Shown here: one piece after another, positions 44,638-54,766 of the stretch
Layout of the letters: the number at the start of each line of letters is the position of its first letter
Numbering within the stretch: position 1 is the stretch's first letter
NCBI RefSeq assembly: GCF_003428695.1
Contig: NZ_QURH01000226.1
Span: 1-61,577 of the forward strand
Length of the DNA stretch: 61,577 nt
Source of the DNA: Actinomadura logoneensis
GTDB taxonomy: Bacteria > Actinomycetota > Actinomycetes > Streptosporangiales > Streptosporangiaceae
Reading direction: 5' to 3'
Made by a program: the position numbers and the translations under genes
The notes under the pieces: generated by a model
What the model was told of the DNA's origin: nothing
The model's input: the letters and a program-made list of their open reading frames with translations, nothing else
The model's database searches: none

Positions 44638-47600
44638 GCGTCCGGAACCGCCACGATCGGCTTCGCCCAGGACCGGCCCTCGGCGTTCTTGAGGATCAGG
44701 TATTCGGCGTCCACGTGGGGTTCGATCGCGCTGTGCTTGTCGTTGGGAGCGCCGATGATGAGTTGGAACCCCAGCCCCCGCCAGGCGCCGATGGCCCGGC
44801 CGGTGAAGTGCGCGTCCGCCTTGATGAGCGCCTCGTCGAGGAAGACGGGGGCGTAGCGGGGGCGTTCGGCGCCCGCGTCGCCCAGCTGGTAGCGCAGCGC
44901 GGCGCCGACGATGAAGGCGACCAGTTCCTGGGACTCGCCGCCGGACTTCTCCCCGATGTGGTCGTAGACCGCGACGTGCCGGCCGGCGAGGTCGCGCTTC
45001 TCCGCGCTGATCCGGACGTGGTTCCGCACGTCGACCAGGTCGGCGAAATCGGGCGCGGTGCGGCGGATGCGGTCGATCACTCTGGCCATGCGGTGGTAGG
45101 CGCGTTCCCGCTCGGCGTCCGTGGTCGCCTTGTCGATGAGGGCCCGCACGTCGCGCAGCTCCTTGCGGAAACGCGCGCGCACCGCGGAGTGGCTCTCCTG
45201 CGGGTCGATCCGCAGCCGGTGGTCGTCGTCGGCGAACGGCAGTTCGGCAAGGATGCGGTTGACCGGGTCGATCCGGTCGCGGATCTCGCGGACGGCCGCG
45301 CCGAGTTCGCTGTCCAGGCTGGTCAGGTCGTTGCCCGAGAGTTTGAGCAGGCTGTCGCGCCACTCGGCCTCCAGTTCGTGCAGGCCGCTGGTCTCCAGAT
45401 CGGTGAGCAGGCGGTCGAAGTCACGGTAGGAGGCGTCCGGGTCGGTACCGAGGTTCGGGTTCGGCCAGCGCTCGACGAACGTGGAGAACGTCTCCTCCAG
45501 CGCCTTGCGCGACCGGCTGATCGTCTCCTCCGCCGACCTGCGGTCGGCGCGCATCCGCTCGACGCCCCGCTGGTGCGCCGCGTCGAACTCCGCCAGCGCG
45601 GTCACCGGGTCGCCGCCGTCCGGGGCGTCGTCGAACAGCCCGGCGAGGTACTCCCGGTGCTCCCGGCCCACCTCGGTGCCGGTGGCGGCGGCGGTGTCGA
45701 GCGCGCGCTGGGCGCCGTCCACCTCGTCGACGATCTCCTCCCAGCGGGCGTTGAGCCGCTTCACCTCGGCCTTCTGCCCGCCGACGCGCTCGGTCAGCTC
45801 GGTGACCCGCCGCTTGAGCTCCTCCGCCTCCCGCTGCAACCGGTCGATCTCGGGGTTGCCGTCGCGGACCTCGGTGACGACCTTCTCCCAGCGCTCCCGT
45901 TCGGCGATGACCGACTCGACGTCGACCTCGTCCCAGGACAGTTCGGTCACGGTCCGGTAGGCGGTGCGGCGTTCCTCGAACGCGTTGAGGGCCTGCTCGG
46001 CCTCCGCCGCGCGGACCGCGGCGTCGCCACGCCGTTCCCGGGCGCGCTCGATCCGGCGGTCGAGATCGGCGAGAAGCCTGGTGTTGGTGAATCCCAGCAG
46101 GTTGGCGCGGCCGTGACCGCCGTGCGCGCCCCGGCCGGGTTGCGACGTCTGGCCGGTGATGGTGAGCGCCTTGGCGTGCTGCATCAGCAGTTTGGGCGTC
46201 TCGACGCAGACGAAGTCGAACCTGGCGGCGAGTTCGCTCTTGAGCCAGGCGGTGAACGGGGACGGCCGGTAGTCGAGCCGGCCCGGGAGCGTCCTGTCGT
46301 TCAGGCCGACCACGTCGCGCATGCCGGTGCGGACGCCCTCGAACTGGAGGCGCCGGGCGAGGGGGACGGCGTTGATCGCCTCGCGGAACGTGTTCAGCCG
46401 GGCGATGTCGATCAGCATCCTGGTGGCGAACCCGCCGAGGGCCAGGTTGAACGCCTCCCGCCACGGCTCGAACTCGGTGCGCACCTCGATCAGCTCACCG
46501 ACGAAGGGAAGGTCGTCCGGGGTGAGCCCGGCGGCGTCGGCGAGCAGGTCGCGGGCGGTGTTCAGGTCGGTGGGGATGTTCCCGCGGCGGGCCTTGACGG
46601 CGCTGCGCTCGGCCTGCAGGCCGGCCAGCTCGCTTTCGGCGGCCTTGAGTTCCGCGGTGGCCTCGGCGAACTCGTTCTGGGCGGTCTTCCTCGCGTCGGA
46701 GTCGGCCAGGGCCTTGCGGGCGGTCTCCACCAGCGCGGCGAACTCCCGGCCGGTCGAGACGGTGGCGCCGACGGCCTCCAGGACGTGGTCCAGGCGCTTC
46801 CGGGCGCGTTCGACCTCGGCCAGCCGCTGCTCCACCCGGCGGATCTCCCGGAGCGCGGTGTCCAGCCGGTCGCCGCCGGAGGCGCGCAGCGTGTCGAGCA
46901 CCGCGTCCCGCCGGGTCTCCGTGGACTCGACCAGCGCGGTCGTCTCCCGGACCTCGTCCTCGGCCCGGCGGCGCCGGGCGGCCAGGTCCCGCTCGGCCGT
47001 GCGCAGCAGGTCGAGACGGCGTTCGTGCCGCCACAGCGCCGCGGGGGACGTCGGATCGGTGAACGAGCCGACGCCGTCGATCACCTGCAACCGCGTCACC
47101 GCGCCGTCGATGGCGTCGCGGTGGTCGCGGATCGGGGTCAGCGCGCGCACCTGCCGGCGGGCGGTGATCATACGTTCCCGGGTGCCGGACAGCTCGTCGA
47201 ACTGCTGCACCACCTCGTCCGCCAGGACCAGGGTGGACGGCTCTTCCAGAACCATCGTCTTGTACAGCGCGTCCACGGTGGTGATCTGCTGGCCGGCCTG
47301 GATCCGGCCCAGCAGCCCGACCGCCTTGTGGCCGTCTCCGGCGGCGCCGATGCCCAGCGCGGTGTGCAGCCGCGCGGTGAAGTCCCGGTCGGTGCCGAAG
47401 CAGGTCAGGCCCGTCGCGGTGACCGCCTCGCGGGTGAACCTGACGGCCGCGGGACCGTCCAGCTCGCGCAGATCGTAGGCGTCGTCGCGGGTGGCTCGGA
47501 CGGCGACGACGTCGTCGAGGGCGCGCGCGGAGGACGGCACGTACCAGGCGCGGAGCGCGGTGAACACCGCACCGCTCCGGTCGGCCCAGGTCATCGCGAT

Positions 47601-47978
47601 CGCCGACCAGGTGTCGCGGCCGTCCCCGCGCAGCACGCGGGACCTGGTCTCGCCGTCCGCCCGTGACTCGTCGAGCTTCCCCCGCGCGTACGAGAGGACG
47701 TTGCGCTGGTCCTTGCCCCGCGGCCGTCCGACCACGCCGCCGTTGGACGCGCCGTTGAACGGTGTGGTGTGCGGCATCAGCAACGCGATGTAGGAGTCCA
47801 TCAGCGTGGACTTGCCCGAGCCGGAACCGCCGCTGAACAGCGTCGCGCCCGGCGCGAACCGGACGCGGTGGTAGCCGTCGTAGCCGCCCCAGTTGACCAG
47901 CTGCAGATCCCGCGCCACCCACTGCTGTCCCCGCGACTGCGCCGGGATCAGCCCGAACAGCGTGTCGATCATGCTCAC
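44634..47978 (-). CDS. jetC: Wadjet component JetC (SMC-like ATPase)
   Basis: An 1114-residue SMC/MukB-like ATPase. GTG 47978 is preferred because it overlaps the JetB stop (GTGA); ATG 47972 is the alternative. Walker A is in [17 protein letters not shown] (about residues 45-60). Long coiled coils (about 280-480 and 620-850) flank a hinge-like centre around [20 protein letters not shown]. The signature [14 protein letters not shown] and the Walker [15 protein letters not shown] lie near the C-terminus. It is the DNA-loop-extruding motor that senses small circular DNA. Size and motifs are complete, so it should be functional. Confidence 0.94.
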   Translation of the reverse strand: MSMIDTLFGLIPAQSRGQQWVARDLQLVNWGGYDGYHRVRFAPGATLFSGGSGSGKSTLMDSYIALLMPHTTPFNGASNGGVVGRPRGKDQRNVLSYARGKLDESRADGETRSRVLRGDGRDTWSAIAMTWADRSGAVFTALRAWYVPSSARALDDVVAVRATRDDAYDLRELDGPAAVRFTREAVTATGLTCFGTDRDFTARLHTALGIGAAGDGHKAVGLLGRIQAGQQITTVDALYKTMVLEEPSTLVLADEVVQQFDELSGTRERMITARRQVRALTPIRDHRDAIDGAVTRLQVIDGVGSFTDPTSPAALWRHERRLDLLRTAERDLAARRRRAEDEVRETTALVESTETRRDAVLDTLRASGGDRLDTALREIRRVEQRLAEVERARKRLDHVLEAVGATVSTGREFAALVETARKALADSDARKTAQNEFAEATAELKAAESELAGLQAERSAVKARRGNIPTDLNTARDLLADAAGLTPDDLPFVGELIEVRTEFEPWREAFNLALGGFATRMLIDIARLNTFREAINAVPLARRLQFEGVRTGMRDVVGLNDRTLPGRLDYRPSPFTAWLKSELAARFDFVCVETPKLLMQHAKALTITGQTSQPGRGAHGGHGRANLLGFTNTRLLADLDRRIERARERRGDAAVRAAEAEQALNAFEERRTAYRTVTELSWDEVDVESVIAERERWEKVVTEVRDGNPEIDRLQREAEELKRRVTELTERVGGQKAEVKRLNARWEEIVDEVDGAQRALDTAAATGTEVGREHREYLAGLFDDAPDGGDPVTALAEFDAAHQRGVERMRADRRSAEETISRSRKALEETFSTFVERWPNPNLGTDPDASYRDFDRLLTDLETSGLHELEAEWRDSLLKLSGNDLTSLDSELGAAVREIRDRIDPVNRILAELPFADDDHRLRIDPQESHSAVRARFRKELRDVRALIDKATTDAERERAYHRMARVIDRIRRTAPDFADLVDVRNHVRISAEKRDLAGRHVAVYDHIGEKSGGESQELVAFIVGAALRYQLGDAGAERPRYAPVFLDEALIKADAHFTGRAIGAWRGLGFQLIIGAPNDKHSAIEPHVDAEYLILKNAEGRSWAKPIVAVPDA

Positions 47979-48646
47979 GGCGCGACCTCGTTCCGCTCCC
48001 GCAGCCACCGGCTCAACTCGGCGAGCTTCTCGGTGCTCAGTACGACCTCGACCAGCGGGGTGATCCGGTACCGGCCGGCGGACTCCTCCGCGAGCAGGCC
48101 CTCGGTGACCAGCCGCTGCACGGCGTTGCGGATCTCGCGCTGGCCGCGGGCGAGGTTGTTGTCGTCCGGATCGAAGTAGGTCAGCACGGTCTGTTCCAGC
48201 TCTTCGACGTCGACCCGCGCGGACGTCTCGCCGGTGCCGCGCTCCCGCTGGAAGACCGTCCGCAAATGGACCAGGAGCAGCGTCTCGGCGCGGTTGTAGG
48301 GGTCGTCCTTCAACAGGATCGGGACGTCCAGCTCCGCCGAGCGGACCTGCTGCTTGTAGGCGATGCCCCGCTCGTGGTCGACCACGAGCCGGACGAACAG
48401 GTCGTGGAGCCGCGACTCGATGATCTGCTGGTTCTCCAGCAACGTCCGCCACTGCGCCTGGTTCTTCTCGGCCTGCAGGAACCTGCGCTGCAGCAGCCGC
48501 ACCAGCACCCGCCGCACCTCCACGTCCAGCGTGCCCGTGTCACCGGCGAACAGTTCGGTCGGGTCGTCCTCCATCGCCACGGGGTCGATGAAGCCGGCCT
48601 CCGCGCCGGTCGCCCAGTCGTCGTCGGGGCCGTCCTGCTCACTCAT
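47975..48646 (-). CDS. jetB: Wadjet component JetB (DUF4194, kleisin-associated)
   Basis: A 223-residue protein, DUF4194 type. After an acidic tail it has [20 protein letters not shown], then [20 protein letters not shown] with [20 protein letters not shown]. The C-terminal winged helix reads [20 protein letters not shown]. It corresponds to MukE/KITE-like proteins that bind the kleisin JetA and the ATPase JetC. It overlaps JetA by 8 bases and JetC by 4, as in other type I Wadjet operons. Length is normal. Confidence 0.92.
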   Translation of the reverse strand: MSEQDGPDDDWATGAEAGFIDPVAMEDDPTELFAGDTGTLDVEVRRVLVRLLQRRFLQAEKNQAQWRTLLENQQIIESRLHDLFVRLVVDHERGIAYKQQVRSAELDVPILLKDDPYNRAETLLLVHLRTVFQRERGTGETSARVDVEELEQTVLTYFDPDDNNLARGQREIRNAVQRLVTEGLLAEESAGRYRITPLVEVVLSTEKLAELSRWLRERNEVAP

Positions 48647-50153
48647 CCTTGGTTCCTGGTCTCTCGTCCGCGGCGGGGGGCCGCGTCGGGTTCGCCGCGA
48701 GAACGCCGCCGAACGCGAGCCGCCGCCGGGTCCGGTCCGGCCGGACGGCGTCGACCACCACGACCTCGTCCGTGTCGGTCATTCCGTGATCGTGGGCGAT
48801 CTCCAGCAGGCCGAGCAGGTCCACCGGCCGCCGTATCGGCTCGGCCGCCGCGCGGAACGCGTCCGCGACATCGACGGTGTCCGCGTCTCCCGCGAACGCC
48901 GCCAGATGCGCGCGCAGCTCGGCGTACTGCGGACCTCCCCACGCCCGGGTGTCCGCGGACGGCACGTCCTCCACCTCGTCCCATTCGCGCAGCGGGGTGG
49001 GCGGCTGGGGCGGACGCGGATCACTCACGGTCTGCCGCAACTGCCCCACGTCGGCCACCGGCAGGCGGCGGAGCGGTTCGACGGCCGTACCGGGGCGGGA
49101 CGTGGGCACCCACGTGTGGAGCCCGGCCATCACGTCCCGCAGCAACTCGTCCACCTGGCGGTCGCGCATCGGGTCGTGGTTGCGCACCTGGACGGTGATG
49201 ACGTGCGACGCCTGCCGCTGCGCCGCCAGCACCTCCTTGACGCCCTGCTCGATCCGGCGCGCGATCTCGGCGAGTTCCCGGCGCTGGGGGGCGGGCATCA
49301 GCTCGGTGAACCCGTGCCGCAGCACCGTGCGCAGCAGGTTCCACAGGTCGTCGATCTGCGCCGGGTCGCCGATCAGGCGCAACGCACCGGCGAACGCGCG
49401 GCCCTCCGGCGTCGCGTCCATGATCTGCCGGCCGCGCTCCAGGTACTCGCGGAGCACCTCGCCGGTCGGCCGCACGTCCTGCCGCAGATCGGCGACCACG
49501 TCGCGCTGCATGGCCTTGATCGACTCGGCGACGCGCGCGAAGTCGGCCGGCAGCTCACGGGCCAGATGCAGCACGTTCTCGGCCGCCTCGAGCAACTGGT
49601 CGTCGGCGACGGTGTCGACGGCACCGCCCCGTTCGAGCCGCTCGAGCTCTCGCCGGCGCTGGTCGATCTCCGTCTGGAGGCGCGCCATCCGGGCCATCAC
49701 GTCCGGGTCCGCGTCCTGCGCCAGCCTCTCGACCGCCTCCAGGAGCGTCCGGACCCGCGACTCCGACACCCTGGTCCGCGCCCCGCCGACCCGGCCGGCG
49801 ACCTCGAGCGCACCGACACCGTGCGCCGACAACCGGTACACCTCGACGTCATCGGAGACCTGGCGCACCAGCCAGCCGGCCTGCACCCACTGCCGGCAGA
49901 GGTCGCGGGCGTTCCCGGCCGGCAGAGGCTGCTCCCCCGTGTCGCCGTAGCCCGCGGCCCGCAACTGGTCGAGGGCGTCGGCGATCTCCGCATGGGCGTC
50001 CGCCACCGCCACCGTCGGCCGCTCCGGCGTGAACATCATCGCCAGCACCGTCACGACGAACGGGGCATAAGTCCTGTGGAGCAGATCGAGCATCGGGTTC
50101 TGGAAGGCCCGAAGCGCACCCTGGTATGCGCCCTCCACACCTCGTGTACCCAT
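48639..50153 (-). CDS. jetA: Wadjet component JetA (DUF3375, kleisin-like)
   Basis: A 504-residue protein, the first gene of the operon, DUF3375 type. The N-terminus reads [20 protein letters not shown]. The middle has a coiled coil ([20 protein letters not shown]) and the C-terminal domain binds the partner subunits. It corresponds to MukF-like kleisins. ATG 50153 is taken, but the ribosome-like ACGAGGT suits a start at the GTG five codons later; the first residues are therefore uncertain. The promoter must lie in the 150 bases up to the neighbouring gene stop at 50304. JetA, B, C and D in this order with overlapping ends define a type I Wadjet system. Confidence 0.92.
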   Translation of the reverse strand: MGTRGVEGAYQGALRAFQNPMLDLLHRTYAPFVVTVLAMMFTPERPTVAVADAHAEIADALDQLRAAGYGDTGEQPLPAGNARDLCRQWVQAGWLVRQVSDDVEVYRLSAHGVGALEVAGRVGGARTRVSESRVRTLLEAVERLAQDADPDVMARMARLQTEIDQRRRELERLERGGAVDTVADDQLLEAAENVLHLARELPADFARVAESIKAMQRDVVADLRQDVRPTGEVLREYLERGRQIMDATPEGRAFAGALRLIGDPAQIDDLWNLLRTVLRHGFTELMPAPQRRELAEIARRIEQGVKEVLAAQRQASHVITVQVRNHDPMRDRQVDELLRDVMAGLHTWVPTSRPGTAVEPLRRLPVADVGQLRQTVSDPRPPQPPTPLREWDEVEDVPSADTRAWGGPQYAELRAHLAAFAGDADTVDVADAFRAAAEPIRRPVDLLGLLEIAHDHGMTDTDEVVVVDAVRPDRTRRRLAFGGVLAANPTRPPAADERPGTKDE

Positions 50154-50303
50154 CACCGACCAAGGGTACGGCGTGCCACGGACACGGGATCCAAGCATCC
50201 GACCGAACTCGTGCCACCGCCGCGCACAAGCGCGAATCCCCGCCAGCGCAGCTTCTCGTTCACGCGGCGGGGTGCGCGCTTGATGCCGGGATCCTGCGGC
50301 GGG

Positions 50304-51011
50304 CTACTCCCCGGACGCGCCCGCGGGCTGGGGGTCAGGGGTGGGGTTGGGGGCGAGGTTGTTGAGGAGGTTGTTGAGGACGATGAGGGCTCGCCAGGCT
50401 TTGGTCATGCCGAACAGGGCGGAGAAGCGGATGACGGCGCGGAGTTGGTTCGGGGTTGCGCCGGCGCCCAGGGCTCGTCCGATGTGGGCGCTGAAGCTCT
50501 CCTCCAGGGTCTGGAACAGGACGTCGACGGTCATGGTGGCGAAGGCGCGCTCGCGGACGTCGAGCATCTGCATGCCCGCCCGCATCCGTGACTGGAGCGC
50601 CATGTAGTCGGCGAACCCCTCGTCCAGGTCGCGGACGGACTGGAGCATCGCCGGGGGGAGGGGGCTTCCGGTCCCGTGGGCGTTCACCTCGTGGCCCGCG
50701 CCCGTCGGGCTCACGCCCAGGTCGCGTTCGAGCGCGGTGAGGCGGTCCAGCGCGGACGCCGCCGCCGGGTAGCCGCTGTCATAGGAGATGAAGCGGAGGA
50801 GTTCCCGCAGGTCGTCGGGTGAGAGGCCGTTGTCGTAGGCGAGCCTCACGTGCCGCTCGAACGGGGTGCCGAGGGTCTGCTGGCAGATGTCGGCGACGAG
50901 GCAGAGCAGTGCCTTCTCCCGTCCGGACAGCTCGGGCAGACCGTCCCAGAGCGCGCGTTCGGTGGCGGCGGCCATCTCGGCGAAGACGGGGTCCTGGATC
51001 TGGACGTTCAT
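50304..51011 (-). CDS. carboxymuconolactone decarboxylase family protein
   Basis: A 235-residue protein with two CMD-type halves. The first has LCLVADICQQTLGTPFERHV and LAYDNGLSPDDLRELLRFIS. The second has MTVDVLFQTLEESFSAHIGR followed by LGAGATPNQLRAVIRFSAL. CMD proteins act as lactone decarboxylases or alkylhydroperoxidases; the CxxC of AhpD enzymes is not present, which favours the decarboxylase-like or non-redox type. It is divergent from a TetR gene across a 75-base gap with a palindrome, so it is probably the regulated target. Substrate unknown. Confidence 0.85.
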   Translation of the reverse strand: MNVQIQDPVFAEMAAATERALWDGLPELSGREKALLCLVADICQQTLGTPFERHVRLAYDNGLSPDDLRELLRFISYDSGYPAAASALDRLTALERDLGVSPTGAGHEVNAHGTGSPLPPAMLQSVRDLDEGFADYMALQSRMRAGMQMLDVRERAFATMTVDVLFQTLEESFSAHIGRALGAGATPNQLRAVIRFSALFGMTKAWRALIVLNNLLNNLAPNPTPDPQPAGASGE

Positions 51012-51037
51012 GAGGGGTCCCTTCTAAGTGAACGCCT

Positions 51038-51047
51038 GTAGCGCTAC
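51038..51047. promoter_or_regulatory. candidate TetR operator
   Basis: The perfect palindrome GTAGCGCTAC lies in the 75-base gap between the divergent CMD and TetR genes, with CTGTAG repeated on each side of it. It is a good candidate for the autoregulatory binding site. Confidence 0.5.
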
Positions 51048-51086
51048 GACTGTAGGGCAACGGGCGCGCGCTTACAATGGCGGATC

Positions 51087-51698
51087 ATGGAGACCACCTC
51101 GGCGCCCCGCGGACGCAATCCGCGCGGGCAGGGCGCGCGGCTGAGAGAGGACATCGTCGCGGCGACCCTGCGGCTGCTGGACGAGTTGGGCGACGACCAG
51201 GCGCTGTCGCTGCGCGCGGTGGCCCGCGAGCTCGGCATCGCGGCGACGTCGGTCTACATCCACTTCGCCGACCGGGACGCGCTCGTCCTCGCGACGCTGG
51301 AACGCGCCCACCACGACCTCACGCGGGCCGTGGACGAGGCGGAGGAGGAGCAGGCCGATCCGGTGGGACGGCTGCGCGCCCGCGTGCTCCTACTCGGGCT
51401 GTGGGTGCAGCGGCACCCGGGCCTCTACAAGGTGATGCACGAGAGCACGCTCAACCAACGCGCGTCCATGGAGTTCAAGCAGGTTCTGGCCGACCGCACC
51501 ACCGCCGCCGTCCGGCGTTGCATGGACGCCGGCCTGGCACCGTCGGACGACGATCCCGCACTGGTCTCCCTGGACCTCCGAACCGCCGTCCACGGCGCCG
51601 TCTCCATGCGCGTCAACCAGCCGGACGCCCACTGGCCGCCCTTCGAGGAGCAGGTCGACCGGTTCCTTCGCAAACTCGTCGGCGTGCGCCTCGACTAG
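51087..51698 (+). CDS. TetR-family transcriptional regulator
   Basis: A 203-residue protein from ATG 51087. The N-terminal HTH (LREDIVAATLRLLDELGDDQ and LSLRAVARELGIAATSVYIH with FADRDALVLATL) is a standard TetR domain. The C-terminal ligand-binding part has LYKVMHESTLNQRASMEFKQ and WPPFEEQVDRFLRKLVGV. TetR proteins usually repress the gene next to them, here the divergent CMD-family gene, and release on ligand binding. The length is typical. Confidence 0.92.
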   Translation: METTSAPRGRNPRGQGARLREDIVAATLRLLDELGDDQALSLRAVARELGIAATSVYIHFADRDALVLATLERAHHDLTRAVDEAEEEQADPVGRLRARVLLLGLWVQRHPGLYKVMHESTLNQRASMEFKQVLADRTTAAVRRCMDAGLAPSDDDPALVSLDLRTAVHGAVSMRVNQPDAHWPPFEEQVDRFLRKLVGVRLD

Positions 51699-52185
51699 GG
51701 CCTTGCCGAGGGATCTACGAAAATCTGTCGTGATCAAGGTAGATATTCGTCGAGACGTCGGGTACATTTTCTGCCAACGGAGAGAACGAGTCCATGAGAC
51801 GAGGCAGAGGACGAACTGCCCGGTGAGATGGATGAGACGAGCCGGGCGTGCCGGGGCCGACGCAGTGCAAGGGGCCCCGGCGGCGGGCATCGTCCGGGAC
51901 GGCCAACGGGGCCGCCCGTAGTGTTGTGGCAAGTGAAGTACCAGAAAGTGCAGTACCAGAAAGTGCAGTACCGGTAAGTCCAGTAGGTGAAGTCGAGGAA
52001 GGGAGAGTCCGGCGCCATCGGGATCGCCCGTCGCAGGCTCCAGTCACGCCGCGCGGGTACCGCAGTTCCACAGACAAGGTGGTGGTCTACGGTCACGCAT
52101 TCGCGATCCGCGCGTCGCCGCTCAGGTGAGCGGTAGACGCGGTCCAAGACCGGCCGTCAGGCCGGATAGATGGTGTTGTACCTCA
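51699..52185. other. intergenic stretch with a 15-bp tandem repeat
   Basis: About 490 bases without a supported gene. It contains the tandem repeat listed separately. Minus-strand reading gives a short pentapeptide-like run (TGLTGTALSGTALSGTS), but no plausible start or family. Confidence 0.4.
51937..51996. repeat. about four copies of a 15-bp repeat
   Basis: The unit AGTACCAGAAAGTGC occurs at 51937-51951 and 51952-51966, with degenerate copies at 51967-51981 and 51982-51996. It falls in a gap between a TetR gene and a MerR gene. The period equals five codons or about 1.5 helical turns. Confidence 0.75.
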
Positions 52186-52217
52186 GGGTCCCGGTGCCGA
52201 ACACGGCACCGGGACCC
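52186..52217 (+). promoter_or_regulatory. 13-bp perfect stem in the leader of the MerR gene
   Basis: GGGTCCCGGTGCC (52186-52198) pairs with GGCACCGGGACCC (52205-52217) around a 6-base loop, about 50 bases before the MerR start. It could be a transcription attenuator, an operator or the end of an upstream transcript. Confidence 0.55.
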
Positions 52218-52268
52218 CCGTTCGCGTTCTGCCCGACACGCCTCTGCACGACCACCACGGAAGGATCT

Positions 52269-52679
52269 ATGGAACCTCGCGCCACCCGTCCCACCCACGG
52301 CCACGCCGACGTCCTGCCCAGGGACACTCCCCCCGACGGGACCGAAGCCGGAAGCCCGCTGGACGACCGGCTCGCCGGCAAGCTCGACGACGAGGACTAC
52401 CCGGCCTACAGCATGGGCCGCGCAGCCGAGATCCTCGGCGTCACCCCCGCGTTCCTGCGCCAGCTGGACGCGGCCAAACTGTTCGTCCCCCAGCGTTCGC
52501 CCGGCGGCCACCGCCGCTACTCCCGCTACCAGCTGCGACTGGCCCAGCGCGCCCGCGACCTTGTCGACCAGGGCACCGCACTGGAGGCGGCCTGCCGGAT
52601 CATCATCCTGGAAGACCAGCTCGCTGAGGCCCAGCGCATCAACGCCCAGCTCCAACGGCGCATCGACCAGGACTCCTGA
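52269..52679 (+). CDS. MerR-family transcriptional regulator
   Basis: A 136-residue protein from ATG 52269 behind GGAAGGA. After an unstructured 45-residue start, the MerR winged helix is AYSMGRAAEILGVTPAFLRQ followed by LDAAKLFVPQRSPGGHRRYS. A C-terminal coiled coil for dimerisation follows (CRIIILEDQLAEAQRINAQL). There is no effector-binding domain or Cys ligand, so it is of the short BldC-like or MerR-only type. It stands alone between hairpins, which suggests a monocistronic unit. Targets unknown. Confidence 0.9.
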   Translation: MEPRATRPTHGHADVLPRDTPPDGTEAGSPLDDRLAGKLDDEDYPAYSMGRAAEILGVTPAFLRQLDAAKLFVPQRSPGGHRRYSRYQLRLAQRARDLVDQGTALEAACRIIILEDQLAEAQRINAQLQRRIDQDS

Positions 52680-52834
52680 CGCGTGCATCTTGAAGGCCGC
52701 GCCGCGCAACGTCACCGACCGCTTCTCCGGCCGGTCCTGATTCCCCTCCGGGAAACCCGGTGACGACCTGCGACTCCAGAGCACTACGGCTTCGGACTGC
52801 TCAGCCGTAGGGTCCGCCACGATCCCTGTCCAAC

Positions 52835-52865
52835 CGGGCGAACGCGAGTATCACGCGTTCGCCCG
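52835..52865 (+). terminator. 12-bp stem hairpin downstream of the MerR gene
   Basis: CGGGCGAACGCG (52835-52846) pairs with CGCGTTCGCCCG (52854-52865) around a 7-base loop. Confidence 0.7.
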
Positions 52866-53124
52866 CTGTCGTTTCCGCGCAGGGAAGGCCGGAGGCGGCG
52901 GCGAGCACGGTCCCAGGGCCGGGGAGGCTCGCGCATAGCGTTCATCCACACTCCATTGCAACGCATTGCGTGGAGCTCGTTGCATTACCGCGCAGCATGG
53001 ATGCAATGAATTTGCTCGTTCTACCAGTGGTGACGTCGTTTCGACGCAATGCACATGTTGTGCGATTCGAGAAAGCAACGTAGCGTTTGCGTTGTTCGAA
53101 ACGACGAGCCGCAAGGAGAGAACG
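52866..53124. other. promoter region of the DUF4097/DrrAB genes
   Basis: Contains GCATT/AATGC-type short repeats around 52955-53010, including TTGCA and TGCAAC, that could serve as regulator sites. No supported gene. Confidence 0.35.
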
Positions 53125-53787
53125 ATGCGGAAGTTCGACACCACCGCCCCGATCACCGCCGTCCTGGACGTCCCCGCCGGACGCGTCCGGATCGTCGCGG
53201 GCGACGAGGCCGTGACCACGGTCGAGGTCCTGCCGGCGGACGCCGCCAAGGGCCGGGACGTCAAGGCCGCCGAGCAGACCGCGGTCGAGTACGCCGACGG
53301 CGTCCTGCGGATCCAGGGGCCGACCGGCAACCAGTACTTCGGAGCCTCCGGTGCCCTCGCGGTGACGGTCGGGCTGCCCGCGGGCTCCCGGGTCGAGGCG
53401 ACCACGGCGAGCGTCGAGTTCACCACCGCCGGACGGCTCGGCGACGTCGCCTACGAGGGCGCGCACGGGACCGTCGCCGTCGAGGACGCCGCGAGCGTCA
53501 CCCTCACCACCGCGGCCGGGGACGTGGAGATCGGCCGGCTGGGCGGGTCCGCGCGGATCACCGTGAGCAAGGGCGACATCCGCATCGCCGAGGCGTCCGC
53601 CGGAACCGTCGAGCTGAGCACCCGGGACGGCGACGTCTCGGTCGGCGCCGCCGCCGGGGTGTCGGCCTCCCTGGACGCCGGCACCCCCAACGGACGCATC
53701 GTCAACGAGCTCCGCAACGACGGCGACACCCGGCTCGACATCCGCGCCACCAGCGCCAACGGCGACATCACCGCACGCAGTCTCTGA
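53125..53787 (+). CDS. DUF4097 beta-repeat protein
   Basis: A 220-residue protein from ATG 53125 behind AAGGAG. It is built of short beta strands with repeated Gly/Asp/Val turns, for example VPAGRVRIVAGDEAVTTVEV, VTLTTAAGDVEIGRLGGSAR and ISKGDIRIAEASAG-like copies. This is the DUF4097 beta-solenoid pattern. Actinomycete members often stand directly upstream of DrrAB-type exporters, as here (34 bases to the ATPase). It has no export signal. Its biochemical role is unknown, but co-expression with the exporter is likely. Confidence 0.85.
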   Translation: MRKFDTTAPITAVLDVPAGRVRIVAGDEAVTTVEVLPADAAKGRDVKAAEQTAVEYADGVLRIQGPTGNQYFGASGALAVTVGLPAGSRVEATTASVEFTTAGRLGDVAYEGAHGTVAVEDAASVTLTTAAGDVEIGRLGGSARITVSKGDIRIAEASAGTVELSTRDGDVSVGAAAGVSASLDAGTPNGRIVNELRNDGDTRLDIRATSANGDITARSL

Positions 53788-53821
53788 CCCGCCGACCCTC
53801 CGGACCCCCGAGGAGCCCCCC

Positions 53822-54766
53822 ATGACGAACCTGGCCATCGACGCGCACGGGCTGCGCAAGTCCTACGGCGACAAGGTCGTGCTCGACGGCATCGACCTGG
53901 CCGTCCCGGAAGGAACGGTCTTCTCCCTGCTCGGCCCGAACGGCGCGGGCAAGACCACCACCGTCCAGATCCTGTCCACGCTCGTCCCGGCGGACGGCGG
54001 GACGGTCCGGGTCGCCGGGCACGACCTCGCCCGCGAGGCGGACGAGGTGCGCGGCGCGATCGGCGTCACCGGGCAGTACTCGGCGGTCGACAAGCTGCTC
54101 ACCGGTGAGGAGAACCTCCGGCTCATGGCCGACCTGCGGCACCTGTCCCGCGCCGAGGGCCGGCGCCGGGCGGCCGAGCTGCTGGAGCGGTTCGACCTGG
54201 TGGACGCGGCGCGCAAGCCCGCCGGGACGTACTCCGGCGGCATGCAGCGCCGGCTCGACCTGGCCATGACGCTGGTCGGCGACCCGCGGCTGATCTTCCT
54301 GGACGAGCCCACCACCGGCCTCGACCCGCGCAGCCGCCGCTCCATGTGGCGGATCGTCCGGGAGCTCGTCCGGGACGGCGTGACCATCTTCCTGACCACG
54401 CAGTACCTGGAGGAGGCGGACGAGCTCGCCGACCGGATCGCGCTGCTGGACGGCGGCCGGCTGATCGCCGAGGGGACCTCCGAGGAGCTCAAGCGGCTCA
54501 TCCCCGGCGGCCACGTGTCGCTGCGGTTCCTCGACGACGACGCGCTGAAGGACGCGCTCACCGCGCTCGGCCGGGGGTTCGTGGACCCGTCCGACGAGGC
54601 CGGGCTCACCCTGCAGGTCCCGTCCGACGGCGGCGTCGCGCCGCTGCGCGAGCTGCTCGCCCGGCTGGACGCGGCGGGCGTCGAACCGGCCGACCTCAGC
54701 GTCCACACCCCCGACCTCGACGACGTGTTCCTCACCCTCACCGGCCCGAAGGAGACCTCCCGATGA
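53822..54766 (+). CDS. ABC transporter ATPase, DrrA type
   Basis: A 314-residue ATPase: Walker A GPNGAGKTTTVQ, Q-loop GVTGQYSAVDKLLTGEENL, signature YSGGMQRRLDLAM, Walker B LIFLDEPTTGLDPRSRR, and H-loop ending TQYLEEADEL. The C-terminal extension of about 90 residues is typical of the daunorubicin-resistance DrrA family. It powers export of a small hydrophobic compound together with the next gene. The stop overlaps the permease start in ATGA, and the DUF4097 gene lies directly upstream. Confidence 0.95.
   Translation: MTNLAIDAHGLRKSYGDKVVLDGIDLAVPEGTVFSLLGPNGAGKTTTVQILSTLVPADGGTVRVAGHDLAREADEVRGAIGVTGQYSAVDKLLTGEENLRLMADLRHLSRAEGRRRAAELLERFDLVDAARKPAGTYSGGMQRRLDLAMTLVGDPRLIFLDEPTTGLDPRSRRSMWRIVRELVRDGVTIFLTTQYLEEADELADRIALLDGGRLIAEGTSEELKRLIPGGHVSLRFLDDDALKDALTALGRGFVDPSDEAGLTLQVPSDGGVAPLRELLARLDAAGVEPADLSVHTPDLDDVFLTLTGPKETSR

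Noticed and set aside
44547..47666. 1039-residue open frame on the plus strand opposite jetC
   Set aside because: It is an antisense shadow caused by high GC. The product is Gly/Val/Arg-rich with no domain, while the minus strand encodes an intact SMC-like ATPase.
51715..52077. Minus-strand frame with a pentapeptide-like run (TGLTGTALSGTALSGTS)
   Set aside because: The run is produced by the 15-bp tandem repeat. Only about four units are present, the rest is unlike pentapeptide proteins, and no ribosome site was found.
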